DNA of 54,834 bases from Psychrobacter immobilis (GCA_904846265.1 CAJHAA010000020.1:1-54834), one strand, 5' to 3'. Positions 35,539 to 44,883 are shown, numbered from the stretch's first letter. Made by a program: numbers and translations. Notes: generated from the letters alone by a model not told the origin.

Positions 35539-36084
35539 CTACTGCTGCTCTAATGCTTTCAGACCTGCTTTGGCGATGTGTACATCTTCGCTGCCATGTG
35601 CGCCGCCTACCCCGATACCACCGACTACGATACCATCGATATAAATGGGCACGCCGCCATCTAAAATAAGGATGTTTTCATCCAGATAGCGTAGGTCTTC
35701 AGGAATCGTGCCGTCTTTGATGCCTTTGGCGATGACCGCCGTTTCTCTTTTTTGTGAGTTTGCGGTATACGCTTTTTTATAACTGGCACGCACGGTATGC
35801 ACGCCTGCGCGGTGGTCTCTGAGCACTGCTAAGGTTTGTCCAGAGGCGTCAACGACGGTGACAGATACCATCAAATTGTTGTTTTTGGCTTCTAATGCGG
35901 CGGCATTCACCATGTTTTGTGCCATCTCGCCAGTCAATAATGGAATGGTTGCCATCTCTGCTCCTTGGGTTATTACGTTTGATTTAATCGCTTGCGCTTG
36001 ATACTGTGAGTGTGAGGTGTTGGCACACGCGGAGATGGACAACAGTGAAGTTGCAAGCGCGGCATAGATAACGAGTTTTTTCAT
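35539..36084 (-). CDS. Haem-binding-like HbpS/GlcG family lipoprotein
   Basis: About 181 aa starting at [16 protein letters not shown], chosen because AAGGATTGATT precedes that ATG and it gives a clean signal peptide with lipobox SISAC. The mature domain is GlcG/HbpS type: [30 protein letters not shown], the conserved [20 protein letters not shown] and the C-terminal [16 protein letters not shown]. Members bind small ligands such as haem or sit beside oxidoreductases; no enzymatic role is established. It lies 70 bp downstream of the cyanate-permease-like gene, same strand, and so may be part of the cyn transcript, which is unusual. Confidence 0.78.
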   Translation of the reverse strand: MKKLVIYAALATSLLSISACANTSHSQYQAQAIKSNVITQGAEMATIPLLTGEMAQNMVNAAALEAKNNNLMVSVTVVDASGQTLAVLRDHRAGVHTVRASYKKAYTANSQKRETAVIAKGIKDGTIPEDLRYLDENILILDGGVPIYIDGIVVGGIGVGGAHGSEDVHIAKAGLKALEQQ

Positions 36085-36154
36085 AATCAATCCTTTCATA
36101 GTTAATCCTTGAGGTTGTTTTGAATATCGCATGACGTGACTCAATACGCCTTAA

Positions 36155-37366
36155 TCAAAGCTTAGACAAGCTAATTGCCTGATGATAACTTGCTGGGGCA
36201 AACTTGATGGTGACAAACAGCATACCGATAAGGCTGATTAATAGCATCCACCAAACCGCTTGAAAACTGCCAGTCGACTCGCGTAGCACACCTGCGATAT
36301 AAGGCGCGATGGCAGTAATAATAAAGCCAATGCCTTGGACAAATGCTGCCAGTGTCCCAGCGAGTTTGGGTTTGGACAAATGATCTAACGCGACGGTCAA
36401 TGTCAATGAAAAGCAGGCACCAAGACCACAGCCAATCAAGGCAATCCACAAGATGAGTAAAGCTGTCGGCATGGTAATCAAACCTATAAATCCAGCGATT
36501 TGTATCCCTACGGCAAAAAACAACCAAGGTCGGCGGTCGAGGCGATGGGCGGATAACATTGGAATAACCAGCGCACCAATGACCTGAAAAATCGTCATGA
36601 TACCGATCAGCTCGCCACTACTTTGCGCGCTCCAGCCCAAAGTCTGCGCATAGCTTGGCAACCATGCAATCATACAAGCATATCCAGCATTTGCCAGACC
36701 AAAATAACTTGCCAGCAGCCAAGCACGGCGATTGCCAAAAAAGTTGATTTTTACCCCGTCGTCTCGATTTTCCATCTGCTCAGAGGGTCGCCGCCACCAC
36801 AGTACGAGGGCAAAAACTGGCACTATCAGCCAAATACCCAAACCAGATTGCCAACTGCCGTAATGTTGAGCGACCACGGGACTCAAGATAGCGGCAACCC
36901 CGCCACCAGTCATCAGTGCAGCAGAGTAAACGCCCATAGCAAGTGGTACGCGTTCAGGATACCAGCGTTTGACCACACCAGGTGCCATTGCTTGCACGAT
37001 GGCGATACCCGTGCCGCCTACTAAGGCACTGGCTATCAGCGTTCCTCCAGTATCTAACCACAAGCGCCATAAACCCGCTAAGGCAATCGCAAACAGACCG
37101 CCTGTGATCCATACGCTTTCACTAAATCGTCGCCCAATCCACGGCAACAGTAGCGGAAATATACCCATACACAACATCGGCAGCACCACCAATAAAGAGG
37201 CGGCTTGCAAACCCATAGCTGTGCTTAGGCGAATCTCTGTCAGCAACGGACCAGTAGAAGTGATCGTTGGGCGCAGCGTCATCGCCAACCCAGCAATCAC
37301 CAGCATAGGAAACAGCAAGGTCAGTATCGACGAACGCGCCGTGGAGGAGATATGATCGGTACTCAT
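36155..37366 (-). CDS. cynX: MFS transporter, CynX/NimT (cyanate permease) family
   Basis: 403 aa, twelve hydrophobic segments. TLRPTITSTGPLLTEIR in the first loop, GIFPLLLPWIGRRF and the central WWRRPSE linker are typical of the CynX/NimT branch. It lies downstream of cynS in the order cynT-cynS-cynX, the same as in E. coli, although about 150 bp separate it from cynS. A role in cyanate or related anion movement is inferred; CynX itself is of poorly defined function, and family members also move nitroimidazole-like or organic anions. Confidence 0.78.
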   Translation of the reverse strand: MSTDHISSTARSSILTLLFPMLVIAGLAMTLRPTITSTGPLLTEIRLSTAMGLQAASLLVVLPMLCMGIFPLLLPWIGRRFSESVWITGGLFAIALAGLWRLWLDTGGTLIASALVGGTGIAIVQAMAPGVVKRWYPERVPLAMGVYSAALMTGGGVAAILSPVVAQHYGSWQSGLGIWLIVPVFALVLWWRRPSEQMENRDDGVKINFFGNRRAWLLASYFGLANAGYACMIAWLPSYAQTLGWSAQSSGELIGIMTIFQVIGALVIPMLSAHRLDRRPWLFFAVGIQIAGFIGLITMPTALLILWIALIGCGLGACFSLTLTVALDHLSKPKLAGTLAAFVQGIGFIITAIAPYIAGVLRESTGSFQAVWWMLLISLIGMLFVTIKFAPASYHQAISLSKL

Positions 37367-37518
37367 GAATAATATAAAATCCGTATTAAGAAAGGCAGTA
37401 CCAAAAAATCACCGCCTGAGTCGCCAAAAAAGCCGACGTCACTATATGCCGAACGCCGACTTTTTCAATAAGTGCTACTTTTAAAAACCGCTGATAAAAC
37501 TGCCATTTAAAGCGTCAT

Positions 37519-37989
37519 TTAAAAAGGTTTGAACGGTAGGAATTTACCATCTAGAGTAATCACTGCGCGGTCACCACCTTCTGGGTCAGCTACTTTTTTG
37601 ATATCCATTTTGAAATTAATGGCACTGATGATACCATCACCAAATTGCTCATGAACCAAGGCTTTTAGCGTGGTGCCATATACCTGCATCATCTCATAAA
37701 AACGGTAAATTGCCGGGTCAGTAGGAATCTCACTACCAACGCTGCCTCGTGATGGAATGCATTGTAGTAACGCGATGGCGTCCTCATCAAGTCCTAAAGT
37801 TTCACCAACTTTTTGGGCGGCATCAGCAGGTAGCGGATGTTGACCTAGCAAAGCGGCAGTGACAAAGACATCACTCAAGCCTGTTCCTGAAGCGATTTGC
37901 TCAAATGACAGATTCTTTGCCGCTTTGGCAGCAATGATGGTGTCCGTTAATGTTTGACGTGCGGTGTTGCTTACTTGAGACTGAATCAT
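37519..37989 (-). CDS. cynS: Cyanase (cyanate hydratase) CynS
   Basis: 156 aa, identical in length to the E. coli enzyme. It converts cyanate plus bicarbonate into CO2 and carbamate, which decays to ammonia. The catalytic Arg96 (YRFYEM), Glu99 and Ser122 ([10 protein letters not shown]) fall at the exact E. coli positions, and the C-terminus [18 protein letters not shown] is near-diagnostic. The N-terminal domain is the expected helix-turn-helix-like bundle ([16 protein letters not shown]). It depends on bicarbonate, which fits the upstream carbonic anhydrase gene. Confidence 0.96.
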   Translation of the reverse strand: MIQSQVSNTARQTLTDTIIAAKAAKNLSFEQIASGTGLSDVFVTAALLGQHPLPADAAQKVGETLGLDEDAIALLQCIPSRGSVGSEIPTDPAIYRFYEMMQVYGTTLKALVHEQFGDGIISAINFKMDIKKVADPEGGDRAVITLDGKFLPFKPF

Positions 37990-38102
37990 AATAATACCTT
38001 TTGAGGTTGGTGGTGGTTATTGGGTTAATGATGCTTATGAATCATTTGGATTAATTGATTTTTCGATTATGCATAGTCATTGATAATGACAGTTATGTAA
38101 CA

Positions 38103-38765
38103 CTAAACGGCGACTGCAAGTGGTGATAGCGGATAAGCGCGAACCTCAGTGTGCGTGGCCAATGAGACAAATTCATTGGTCACGCCATCTAAGGCATCGA
38201 TGTCACCGGACTCGATATCGTAAACCCAGCCATGTAGTGCCAAACGATTTTCTCTTAGCGCCAAACGTATAGACGGATGGGTTTTGATATTTTCGATTTG
38301 GGCGATGACATTTTCACGAACCATAGAAGCGACCCGCTCGCTATCACTGGCATGTTTACGGACTTCATTGACCACCCGTGCTGAGTCAGCATAGCGTAGC
38401 CAGCTGCCTACCGCTGGCATATGATCCATGCAGGTGCAGTTGGCAATCGCAGTCATCGCGCCGCAGTCTGAGTGCCCGCAAATCACCACATCCGTGACTT
38501 TTAAAGCGGTAACAGCATACTCAACTGACGCCGATACACCGCCAGGCTCAGGACCATAAGATGGGACGATATTACCCGCATTGCGAATCACAAACAGACC
38601 ACCGGGTTCGTGTTGGGTAACGAGCTCAGGCACTAAGCGGCTGTCTGAACAAGAAATAAACAGCGTGCGCGGGTTTTGTTTGGTCGCCAAATTTTTGAAT
38701 AAATCGGCGCGCTTAGGATAGGCGTCACTGTGAAATTTTAGAAAACCTTCAATAATATCTTTCAT
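38103..38765 (-). CDS. cynT: Beta-carbonic anhydrase CynT
   Basis: 220 aa. Zinc ligands Cys39 and His98/Cys101 with the gating Asp41 are in [15 protein letters not shown] and [14 protein letters not shown], at the same positions as in E. coli CynT. It interconverts CO2 and bicarbonate, keeping bicarbonate available for cyanase. It is the first gene of the cyn operon and is divergent from cynR, with about 140 bp of regulatory DNA between them. That DNA includes TTATGATATCGATAA, a dyad that could be the CynR site. Confidence 0.93.
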   Translation of the reverse strand: MKDIIEGFLKFHSDAYPKRADLFKNLATKQNPRTLFISCSDSRLVPELVTQHEPGGLFVIRNAGNIVPSYGPEPGGVSASVEYAVTALKVTDVVICGHSDCGAMTAIANCTCMDHMPAVGSWLRYADSARVVNEVRKHASDSERVASMVRENVIAQIENIKTHPSIRLALRENRLALHGWVYDIESGDIDALDGVTNEFVSLATHTEVRAYPLSPLAVAV

Positions 38766-38903
38766 CGCGTTGGCCTCTGTGAAGTCGATAAAAGGAATGA
38801 TACGTCACTATCGTTATAAGGTAAAATACTAGTATGTTATGATATCGATAATAATTACTTATGACCAAACTTTTATCAATCCCTAATCCACACGAGATGA
38901 CCC

Positions 38904-39812
38904 ATGATTCTTCGGCACATTAAGTATTTCTTGGCAGTGGCAGAGCACCAAAGCTTTACCCAAGCAGCAGCGTCTTTGTACGTCTCACAGCCAGCGTTAT
39001 CGCAGCAGATTAAGCAGTTGGAAGAAGGTCTAGGCGCGATTTTATTTGATCGCTCTGGTCGCCGTGTCACATTGACCGATGCCGGTGACGTCTATGCGTG
39101 CTATGCCCATAGAGCCTTGCAGGATTTGGAGGAAGGACGGCGCGCCATTCACGACGTACAGGATCTCAGTCGCGGTGCGTTGCGGATTGCAATTACGCCT
39201 ACCTTTACCACGTATTTGCTTGGACCTTTAATCAAAGCGTTTCATACTCGTTATCCGAGCCTTACGCTAAGCGTGCAGGAGATGTCACAGGAGCAGATGG
39301 AAAAGCAAATACTCGATGATGAGTTTGATGTGGGTATTGCTTTTGAAGATGTGCAGTCTGCCGATATTGATACACAAACCTTGCTGATAGAGACGCTTGC
39401 ACTGGTTGTTAGTAAACATAACCCTCTTGCTAAGCAAATGGCGATTGACTTGCCAACGCTACACGCGCAGTCACTGGTATTGCTGAGCCGCGAATTTGCC
39501 ACGCGCGAACAGATTGAGCATTATTGTCGCCAGCATGACATTGCGCCAAACGTACTGATGGAGGCAAACTCGCTCAGCGCAGTGATCGAAATGGCTCGCC
39601 ATACCCAACTGACCACCTTATTACCTTCCAACATCGCTCATAATTATGATGAGCTGGTGGCGATTACCTTAGCGCCGTCTTTGCTCCAGCGTACAGCGGT
39701 ATTACTACAACGAAAAGGCGCGTATCAGAGCGCTGCTACTAAGGCATTTGTTGCGTTGGCACATGAGGTTTGTTTGAACACGGTTGAATCCAATGCACTG
39801 TTTTTTAGGTAG
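38904..39812 (+). CDS. cynR: LysR-family regulator CynR
   Basis: 302 aa. The winged HTH MILRHIKYFLAVAEHQSF, SLYVSQPALSQQIKQLE and the FDRSGRRVTLTDAG wing are standard LysR. The effector domain starts with RGALRIAITPTFTTYLLGPL, typical of the CynR/CysB-like LysR proteins. It is divergent from cynT-cynS-cynX as in E. coli, where CynR activates cyanate genes when cyanate is present. Length agrees with E. coli CynR (about 299 aa). Confidence 0.88.
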   Translation: MILRHIKYFLAVAEHQSFTQAAASLYVSQPALSQQIKQLEEGLGAILFDRSGRRVTLTDAGDVYACYAHRALQDLEEGRRAIHDVQDLSRGALRIAITPTFTTYLLGPLIKAFHTRYPSLTLSVQEMSQEQMEKQILDDEFDVGIAFEDVQSADIDTQTLLIETLALVVSKHNPLAKQMAIDLPTLHAQSLVLLSREFATREQIEHYCRQHDIAPNVLMEANSLSAVIEMARHTQLTTLLPSNIAHNYDELVAITLAPSLLQRTAVLLQRKGAYQSAATKAFVALAHEVCLNTVESNALFFR

Positions 39813-39859
39813 AATAAACTTAGAAAACGAACGGTCACGATGAGATAGGCAAAAGGTCA

Positions 39860-40246
39860 ATGACGCAAACCTTAATTCACTACTTTTTTCACTTCGGCAT
39901 GCCTTTAATGGGTGCCTATGTGTTTTTCCGCAATGATTATAAAAAGGTTTATCTGATACTGCTCGCCACTATGTTGGTTGATTTGGATCATCTGCTAGCA
40001 ACGCCTATCTTCTCTCCCAATCGCTGTAGTATTAACTTTCACCCGCTGCACAGTTATTATGCAATGGCAGTATATGTGGCTATGTTAGTGCTGCCTAAGC
40101 CATATAGAGTCATAGGTTTGGGCTTGCTGTTGCATATGCTGACGGATCTGAATGACTGTGTTATGACGTATGCCCAATTCCCTCAAGCGTTGGATAATGC
40201 GCCAGCTCGTGAGCTGGTCATATGGCTAGCAAATAGGTTTAAGTAG
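39860..40246 (+). CDS. Small membrane protein of the DUF6122 type
   Basis: 128 aa with three or four hydrophobic segments. The pattern LIHYFFHFGMPLMGAYVFFR, then LVDLDHLLATPIFSPNRCSI, FHPLHSYYAM and LLHMLTDLNDC is that of a small family of integral membrane proteins rich in conserved His and Asp (HY, DLDH, HPLH, HMLTD), reminiscent of the membrane metal-dependent hydrolase fold. No biochemical function is known. It starts 47 bp after cynR and could be on its transcript. Confidence 0.7.
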   Translation: MTQTLIHYFFHFGMPLMGAYVFFRNDYKKVYLILLATMLVDLDHLLATPIFSPNRCSINFHPLHSYYAMAVYVAMLVLPKPYRVIGLGLLLHMLTDLNDCVMTYAQFPQALDNAPARELVIWLANRFK

Positions 40247-40385
40247 TATTTTTAACTTTTCATCGTATGTTCATTAATTCCGTATTTATTATGGGCACAC
40301 TATATTTTCTAAATAATCGGATTATTTACTGAGGATTTAGTTCTGCGCTAAGCCTAAATTCAGTATTCAGACAATAAATATAGAC

Positions 40386-40422
40386 AAAAAAAGCCTCACT
40401 ATTAATAAGTGAGGCTTTTTTA
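40386..40422. terminator. Bidirectional terminator
   Basis: AAAAAAAGCCTCAC and GTGAGGCTTTTTT flank an 8-nt loop, giving T-runs on both strands. It serves the DUF6122-type gene and the convergent META-domain gene. Confidence 0.88.
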
Positions 40423-40457
40423 TTGAGTGGCTAGTTTAGCACTCTATACGACAATGA

Positions 40458-40946
40458 TTATTTAGCAACCGCTTTAAAATTCGCTACTTGGTTCGCATTG
40501 CTAATGGTCAATACAGGCACGTTATTGGCATTTTTGCTCATGCTATATTTACCATTTACGGTTGCTAGTACGGCGCTATCAAAGCTGGCTTGTGGGGCAG
40601 GGCAAGCCATTCTTGTGCTTCTTACTGGACCCAATGTTACCTCGCCATTTGCTACCTTATATTCAGCACTCATATTGTTACAAGTATTCATCAAAGTAAC
40701 GATATTGCTCCCATTCGCCGTCACAAAATCGAGGGTTAATGGTTCGCCTGGATTAAAGAATAATGGAGTAATGGTCTCGCCCTTGGTGTTTTTGGCATCC
40801 ACGAGTTGCCAATGATAGGCTTGTAAGGCATCCGAGGTAATAGGCTGGGTAACGGGTGCACTTGGCGTAGATGTGGTTTGACAACCTGCTGCCAATGTTC
40901 CCACTGCTAAAACGCTTACCATCATTACCTTGGTCATATTTTTCAT
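40458..40946 (-). CDS. META-domain lipoprotein (HslJ-like)
   Basis: 162 aa. The signal peptide ends in GTLAAGC, a lipobox, so it is a lipoprotein. The remainder is one META domain: YHWQLVDAKNTKG start, central TLMNTCNNMSAEYKVANGEV (the N-x-C-N core) and TRMACPAP (second Cys), ending in a small beta-rich tail. HslJ-type proteins are envelope-associated, heat- or antibiotic-linked in E. coli, and without enzymatic function. Single gene with its own terminator. Confidence 0.8.
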   Translation of the reverse strand: MKNMTKVMMVSVLAVGTLAAGCQTTSTPSAPVTQPITSDALQAYHWQLVDAKNTKGETITPLFFNPGEPLTLDFVTANGSNIVTLMNTCNNMSAEYKVANGEVTLGPVRSTRMACPAPQASFDSAVLATVNGKYSMSKNANNVPVLTISNANQVANFKAVAK

Positions 40947-41118
40947 ATAAAGTCCTTTATTGCTTCAATTATTATATAGAGACATTTATCTCAAAATTAT
41001 TGTGCTTGCTGCCCCAATAACTGACATGAGACGCTAGCAGATGCAGGCATTATTACAAAGCAATGATAGCGATACAAGCGCCAGTAACCATTCAAATACC
41101 AAGTTGTTTTTATGTTGA

Positions 41119-41226
41119 TATAGTCGGTTCAATATAATTTGGATACAAGGAAGGCAAGCGAAAGTACTACAAATAGTAGACTAAGCGAGCCTGACACCGT
41201 ATCTGATTTACATAGGATTGACTATA
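41119..41226. repeat. Palindromic intergenic repeat, family 2, copy 2
   Basis: About 108 bp bounded by TATAGTC / GACTATA, with inner arms TTCAAT / ATTG and GGATAC / GTATC. The core carries AAGTACTACAAATAGTAGAC and AGCGAGCCT, similar to the reverse complement of the core at 6418-6521. No coding capacity. The remaining sequence between 40947 and 41118 shows nothing recognisable. Confidence 0.75.
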
Positions 41227-41250
41227 AATCTTTAGCACGGCTCATTGCTA

Positions 41251-41700
41251 TTAGGCGACCACATCATTACGTTGAGATAGCAGATGGTTTGCTGGAATAG
41301 GAAACACATTGTCATAAATCCAGTTATAAACAAAAGCATGTACCAAGTAAAAAGTAGCCATTGTAATATCCATGAGAAAGGCTTGCCAAAGGCTGATGCC
41401 TAAGTGCCACGCAATTATTGGTAGGAATAATAACAGCAAACCACCTTCAAATAAAAAGGCATGCAACATCCGTAGTGGAACCGTCTTATGTACATTGCCA
41501 CGTAGCTTCAGCATACTGTGGTCAAATAACAGGTTATAAAAATAGTTCCACAACGTCGCGATAATCGAAGCAGCCACGGCGATAAGACCTATCGACTGAA
41601 TATCAAAGCCAAATAACCAGCTTGCCAACGGTACAAATATAATTAAACCTATTATCTCAAAACCCAAAGTATGACGAATACGATCTTTCACGGTGCGCAT
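41251..41700 (-). CDS. PACE-family multidrug/biocide efflux transporter (AceI-like)
   Basis: 149 aa with four membrane segments in two similar halves, the two bacterial transmembrane pair domains of PACE proteins. RIRHTLGFEIIGLIIFVPLA with the conserved Glu of helix 1 (E15) is the signature proton-coupling site, WNYFYNLLFDH the first repeat motif, and RMLHAFLFEGGLLLLFLPII the second repeat with its matching Glu. AceI exports chlorhexidine and short diamines. It is divergent from a LysR gene, as AceI is from AceR in Acinetobacter, so regulation by that gene is likely. Confidence 0.88.
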   Translation of the reverse strand: MRTVKDRIRHTLGFEIIGLIIFVPLASWLFGFDIQSIGLIAVAASIIATLWNYFYNLLFDHSMLKLRGNVHKTVPLRMLHAFLFEGGLLLLFLPIIAWHLGISLWQAFLMDITMATFYLVHAFVYNWIYDNVFPIPANHLLSQRNDVVA

Positions 41701-41790
41701 GAAGCTTCCTAGTTGAATCAGTTATTTTCGCGCCTATTGTATCTGTTAAACTATTATAACCAAGTTAGAACCTATAGGATTTTTAGATAG

Positions 41791-42669
41791 ATGAGCCTTT
41801 CATTAGAGCAACTGCAAGCCTTTGTCGCCACGGTAGAGACCGGTTCTTTCTCAGCCGCCGCCCGTTATCTAGGCAAGGCGCAGTCTGCTATTAGCACGGC
41901 GGTGTCAAATTTAGAAATTGATTTGGACAACAGCTTATTTGTCCGCAGTGGACGCTATCCAGTCCTAACGCCAGCTGGAGAGCGCTTACTGGTAGAGGCG
42001 CGAGTGATACTAGAGCGTTGTGAGCATTTTCGCGGGGTGGCCAAAAGTCTGGGCGAAGGAGTAGAGAGCCGATTGGTACTGGCGGTTGATGAGCTGTATC
42101 CCGAAGCAACGTTGGGCGGCTTGATGGAAGAGTTTTCGCGCCGATTTCCTAGTGTGGAGCTGGAACTATTGTTTCCGCTGATGGAAGATGTCAGCCGCTT
42201 GGTGTTAGAAGATCGCGCCGATTTAGGCATTATGTGGCGTCAAGAGATACTACCTTCAGCGCTGAATTTTCATGGGCTTGGTTGGGTGTCGATGAAAATG
42301 GTGTGCGCGCCGAACCATGAGCTAGCTCGTCAGCCAGTGGGATGGGAGGAGTTGAAACGCTATCGGCAATTGATGGTGGCAACACGTAACCATAGCGAAG
42401 AAAAAGCACGGTTGCGAATAGCATCTGATGTCTGGTGGGTTGAGAGCCAGTGGGTTATCGTTGAGCTGGTACAGCGCAATCTAGGCTGGGCATTCGTGCC
42501 TGAACATGTGGTAGCCAGTGCCTTAGATAATGGTTTTTTAGTCGAGCCAATATTGGACTTTAACGATCATGATTGGCCAGTGGCTTTAGAAATCGTATGG
42601 CACAAGCAGCGTCCTCTAGGTAAAGCAGCTGCTTGGTTGAAGTCGGCTGCGATTGCGCTAAATAAGTAA
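41791..42669 (+). CDS. LysR-family regulator (AceR-like position)
   Basis: 292 aa. The HTH runs MSLSLEQLQAFVATVETGSF, then ARYLGKAQSAISTAVSNLE and the wing FVRSGRYPVLTPAGERLL. The effector domain is a standard LysR substrate-binding fold (ELELLFPLMEDVSRLV; ADLGIMWRQ). It is divergent from the PACE transporter with 90 bp between them. That gap holds GTTAAACTATTATAAC, a T-N11-A-like dyad suitable for LysR binding. Probable activator of the efflux gene; the inducer is unknown, with short diamines as candidates by analogy. Confidence 0.8.
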   Translation: MSLSLEQLQAFVATVETGSFSAAARYLGKAQSAISTAVSNLEIDLDNSLFVRSGRYPVLTPAGERLLVEARVILERCEHFRGVAKSLGEGVESRLVLAVDELYPEATLGGLMEEFSRRFPSVELELLFPLMEDVSRLVLEDRADLGIMWRQEILPSALNFHGLGWVSMKMVCAPNHELARQPVGWEELKRYRQLMVATRNHSEEKARLRIASDVWWVESQWVIVELVQRNLGWAFVPEHVVASALDNGFLVEPILDFNDHDWPVALEIVWHKQRPLGKAAAWLKSAAIALNK

Positions 42670-42884
42670 TATTAAGCGGTCAATAATAGCGAGTTTTAAA
42701 GGGTCGTCCATTTATTGCGGGTGTACTATCTATAAAGTTCATAATTTGCCGATAGATTTTAATAGGCTATAAGTTTGAGTAGGTTATAAATTTAAACGGT
42801 TTTTAATATAAGCGCTTTAGTGGTCAAGTTATACTATGATTCAATCCAAATTATGTTTTTAACTAAAATATGAGATATAGCTGA

Positions 42885-42901
42885 GCGACAGCAGTTGTCG
42901 C
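42885..42901. other. Perfect hairpin in the 42.7-43.3 kb gene-free region
   Basis: GCGACA and TGTCGC, 6 bp each, around GCAGT. T-rich sequence follows some 15 nt later but not directly. It could end the LysR transcript. Confidence 0.4.
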
Positions 42902-42977
42902 CCGCTTTAATTAGACGCTTTATCTTTCTCAATTTTTATATTATAGTTACTGAGTTAGGACGTTATTCAGTCAGGAA

Positions 42978-43041
42978 AACAGCAACATAGAGTTAACCCT
43001 CGAGGCGCAATGCTTCACCCTATAACTTCGCTATTGCTGTT
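42978..43041. other. Extended stem-loop, possible small RNA or leader
   Basis: AACAGCAA (42978-42985) pairs perfectly with TTGCTGTT (43034-43041). Inside it AGAGTTA faces TAACTT, and GAGGC-gcaat-GCTTC forms an apical hairpin, giving a nearly continuous rod of about 64 nt. It lies about 290 bp before the gene at 43330. No coding sequence was found in the roughly 660 bp between the LysR gene and 43330; apart from this and the short hairpin at 42885, the region shows nothing recognisable. Confidence 0.45.
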
Positions 43042-43329
43042 AACTATCAATACTCTGGCTGGCATTAATCATTATTTTTCTAATCAACTAAACCCAATCT
43101 ACTCATAAATTATAGCTGTCATATCGATGATGGCACAGATTTCATATTGTTAAAAATAAGTTTAAATAACTTCTAAAATCATCAGTGAAACACTCATTTT
43201 ACTTTTTAACGTTGCTCTAAAAGCGGCGGACAAGCTCGGCTGACTTAAATTTGCTCTGAGAATTAACCAAAATTAAAAATACTACAAGCTACTGATATTC
43301 AAAATAAATTAAAAAATAAGGACAGTACT

Positions 43330-44217
43330 ATGACAAACACAACTAACACTTTTGAGCAAAAACGTATCGATAATTTAAATTGGTCAAGTGGATCAAAACT
43401 GCCTAAATCCATTCAAGATAAGGTACAAACTAAACCAAAGATACCGCTGTTTTATCTGCATAACGAGTCTATCAATAACTATGAAGATGATATCTACTTT
43501 GTAAATAATAGCGATGAGATATTGAGCTTTGTTGCTCCCTATGAGCTGATGAAGAGAGATTTAGATTGTCCTGAGGTGGTGGTTGCTGCCGAACCAAGTG
43601 AACGTGACATATCCCTCACTTATACTGATGTATTGCCCAAGCAAGGCGTGAGAATTGATCGTCAACATATCATCTATGATAGTGATTATCTCAATCAGAT
43701 TATTGTGTATACCATGAGTCGTGCCAGCAAGGAGATGTGGGGAATATGGCGTTTGAATGTGTGCGAAAAAGGCATGTTTTCGTCTTGTCCCTTGCTATGG
43801 GAAGGTGGCGCCAAACCCTTATCTGTTGTGAGTGCAGACAAACGAAATGATCCCAAAGATCGTCCTATTTTACCTTGTGTATTGCCCATACGTCAGCAGT
43901 TATACCAGCAATGGGCGGAACATTATGACCACGCGAGTGCAAGCTTGATGAGATCTATCACAGATATGATCTATCGCTATGACTTTGGTATTGTGGGATG
44001 TTATTACAATGATACTTGGGATGAGTACAGCAGTGAGGCAGAGCAAATCGCTAACAGGCTAATCAAGGAGAGCGCTGATAGTGCCGATGAGGTTCTCGCG
44101 ATAATGACTACGGTCTATGACGTGTCATTTGGTGCTGGATATACGAGGATTCCTATGGATGTCGCTGAGCACATTTATGGTCTATGGTTGAAGTATAAAA
44201 GTAATGATAATAAATAA
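43330..44217 (+). CDS. Hypothetical protein, 295 aa (C-terminus faintly DUF1871-like)
   Basis: Not recognised with confidence. No signal peptide or membrane segment. The N-terminal ~200 residues have mixed composition with two near-adjacent cysteines (VCEKGMFSSCPLLWEGG). The C-terminal ~95 residues (DMIYRYDFGIVGCYYND, WDEYSSEAEQIANRLIK, MDVAEHIYGLWLKY) resemble the small DUF1871-like helical domain, in which a Trp/Asp-Glu-Tyr pattern precedes an amphipathic helix; this is a weak resemblance. RBS AAGGACAG. It is followed after 24 bp by the hydrolase gene, so both are probably co-transcribed. It belongs to an accessory stretch next to an integrated element. Confidence 0.6.
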   Translation: MTNTTNTFEQKRIDNLNWSSGSKLPKSIQDKVQTKPKIPLFYLHNESINNYEDDIYFVNNSDEILSFVAPYELMKRDLDCPEVVVAAEPSERDISLTYTDVLPKQGVRIDRQHIIYDSDYLNQIIVYTMSRASKEMWGIWRLNVCEKGMFSSCPLLWEGGAKPLSVVSADKRNDPKDRPILPCVLPIRQQLYQQWAEHYDHASASLMRSITDMIYRYDFGIVGCYYNDTWDEYSSEAEQIANRLIKESADSADEVLAIMTTVYDVSFGAGYTRIPMDVAEHIYGLWLKYKSNDNK

Positions 44218-44241
44218 AAAAATCCTTAAAAGGAGAGCACT

Positions 44242-44826
44242 ATGATGTTTCCCATTGAAAATAATGACACATTTTTACTATTCTTTCACGGTCTTGATTC
44301 AAGCAATGAAACCACTAAATATACTTGTATTAGCCGTGAGCCCAAAACCTGCCAAACCGTCAATTATCGAGATAATTTCAACGAGATTTTTGATATTTAT
44401 GAGGCGTTAATTTTAGAAAAAATGCGCGAGTATCCGAGAGTCGTCTTGGCAGGGCACTCACTTGGTGGCTGGTTTGCCAATCACTTCGCCCACAAATACA
44501 ATTTGCGTGCGCTATTAATAGCACCTTGCATTTATCCCAGTGAGGTTTTAGCAGACCGCATACCAGACGTGGCTGATATGAAACTGTCATTTCCGACCTC
44601 GAATACTGAGATGGTACGAGTCATGGTTGAGGTTGATGATGAATGCTTAGATGTGGCCGTCGCCAGACGTACGCTCGTCAACTTACCTGATAGCTGGGAA
44701 GTGGAGTATTTTGAGCGTGGTCATCACCGTATCGCCCGTAGCGAAGACATTTGGTATCACTTGGTTCATCTGTGCGAAGACCCCATTGTCTGGATGGATG
44801 ACGCGACATATCATGGGGAAGATTAA
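44242..44826 (+). CDS. YqiA-like alpha/beta-hydrolase (UPF0227 family)
   Basis: 194 aa, single alpha/beta-hydrolase domain. LLFFHGLDSSNETTKY is the oxyanion-hole strand and loop, VVLAGHSLGGWFANHFAHKY the nucleophile elbow (GHSLGG), DDECLD the likely acid, and ERGHHRIARSED the catalytic His region, so the triad is complete. Length and layout match E. coli YqiA, an esterase active on short acyl esters. AAAGGAGAG precedes the ATG. It is the second gene of a pair with the 295-aa hypothetical. Natural substrate unknown. Confidence 0.75.
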   Translation: MMFPIENNDTFLLFFHGLDSSNETTKYTCISREPKTCQTVNYRDNFNEIFDIYEALILEKMREYPRVVLAGHSLGGWFANHFAHKYNLRALLIAPCIYPSEVLADRIPDVADMKLSFPTSNTEMVRVMVEVDDECLDVAVARRTLVNLPDSWEVEYFERGHHRIARSEDIWYHLVHLCEDPIVWMDDATYHGED

Positions 44827-44883
44827 ATACCATCAGCCTTGCAGTAAGGCATTATTAATTACTATTATAAAGAACTAAAAAAC

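Noticed and set aside
36623..37355. Plus-strand open frames inside the MFS gene at 36155-37366
   Set aside because: They are antisense shadows of a clear membrane transporter gene, without a ribosome-binding site or recognisable protein features.
43330..44217. Firm DUF1871 assignment for the 295-aa protein
   Set aside because: Only a loose Trp-Asp-Glu-Tyr plus helix resemblance in the last third; not enough without a profile search.
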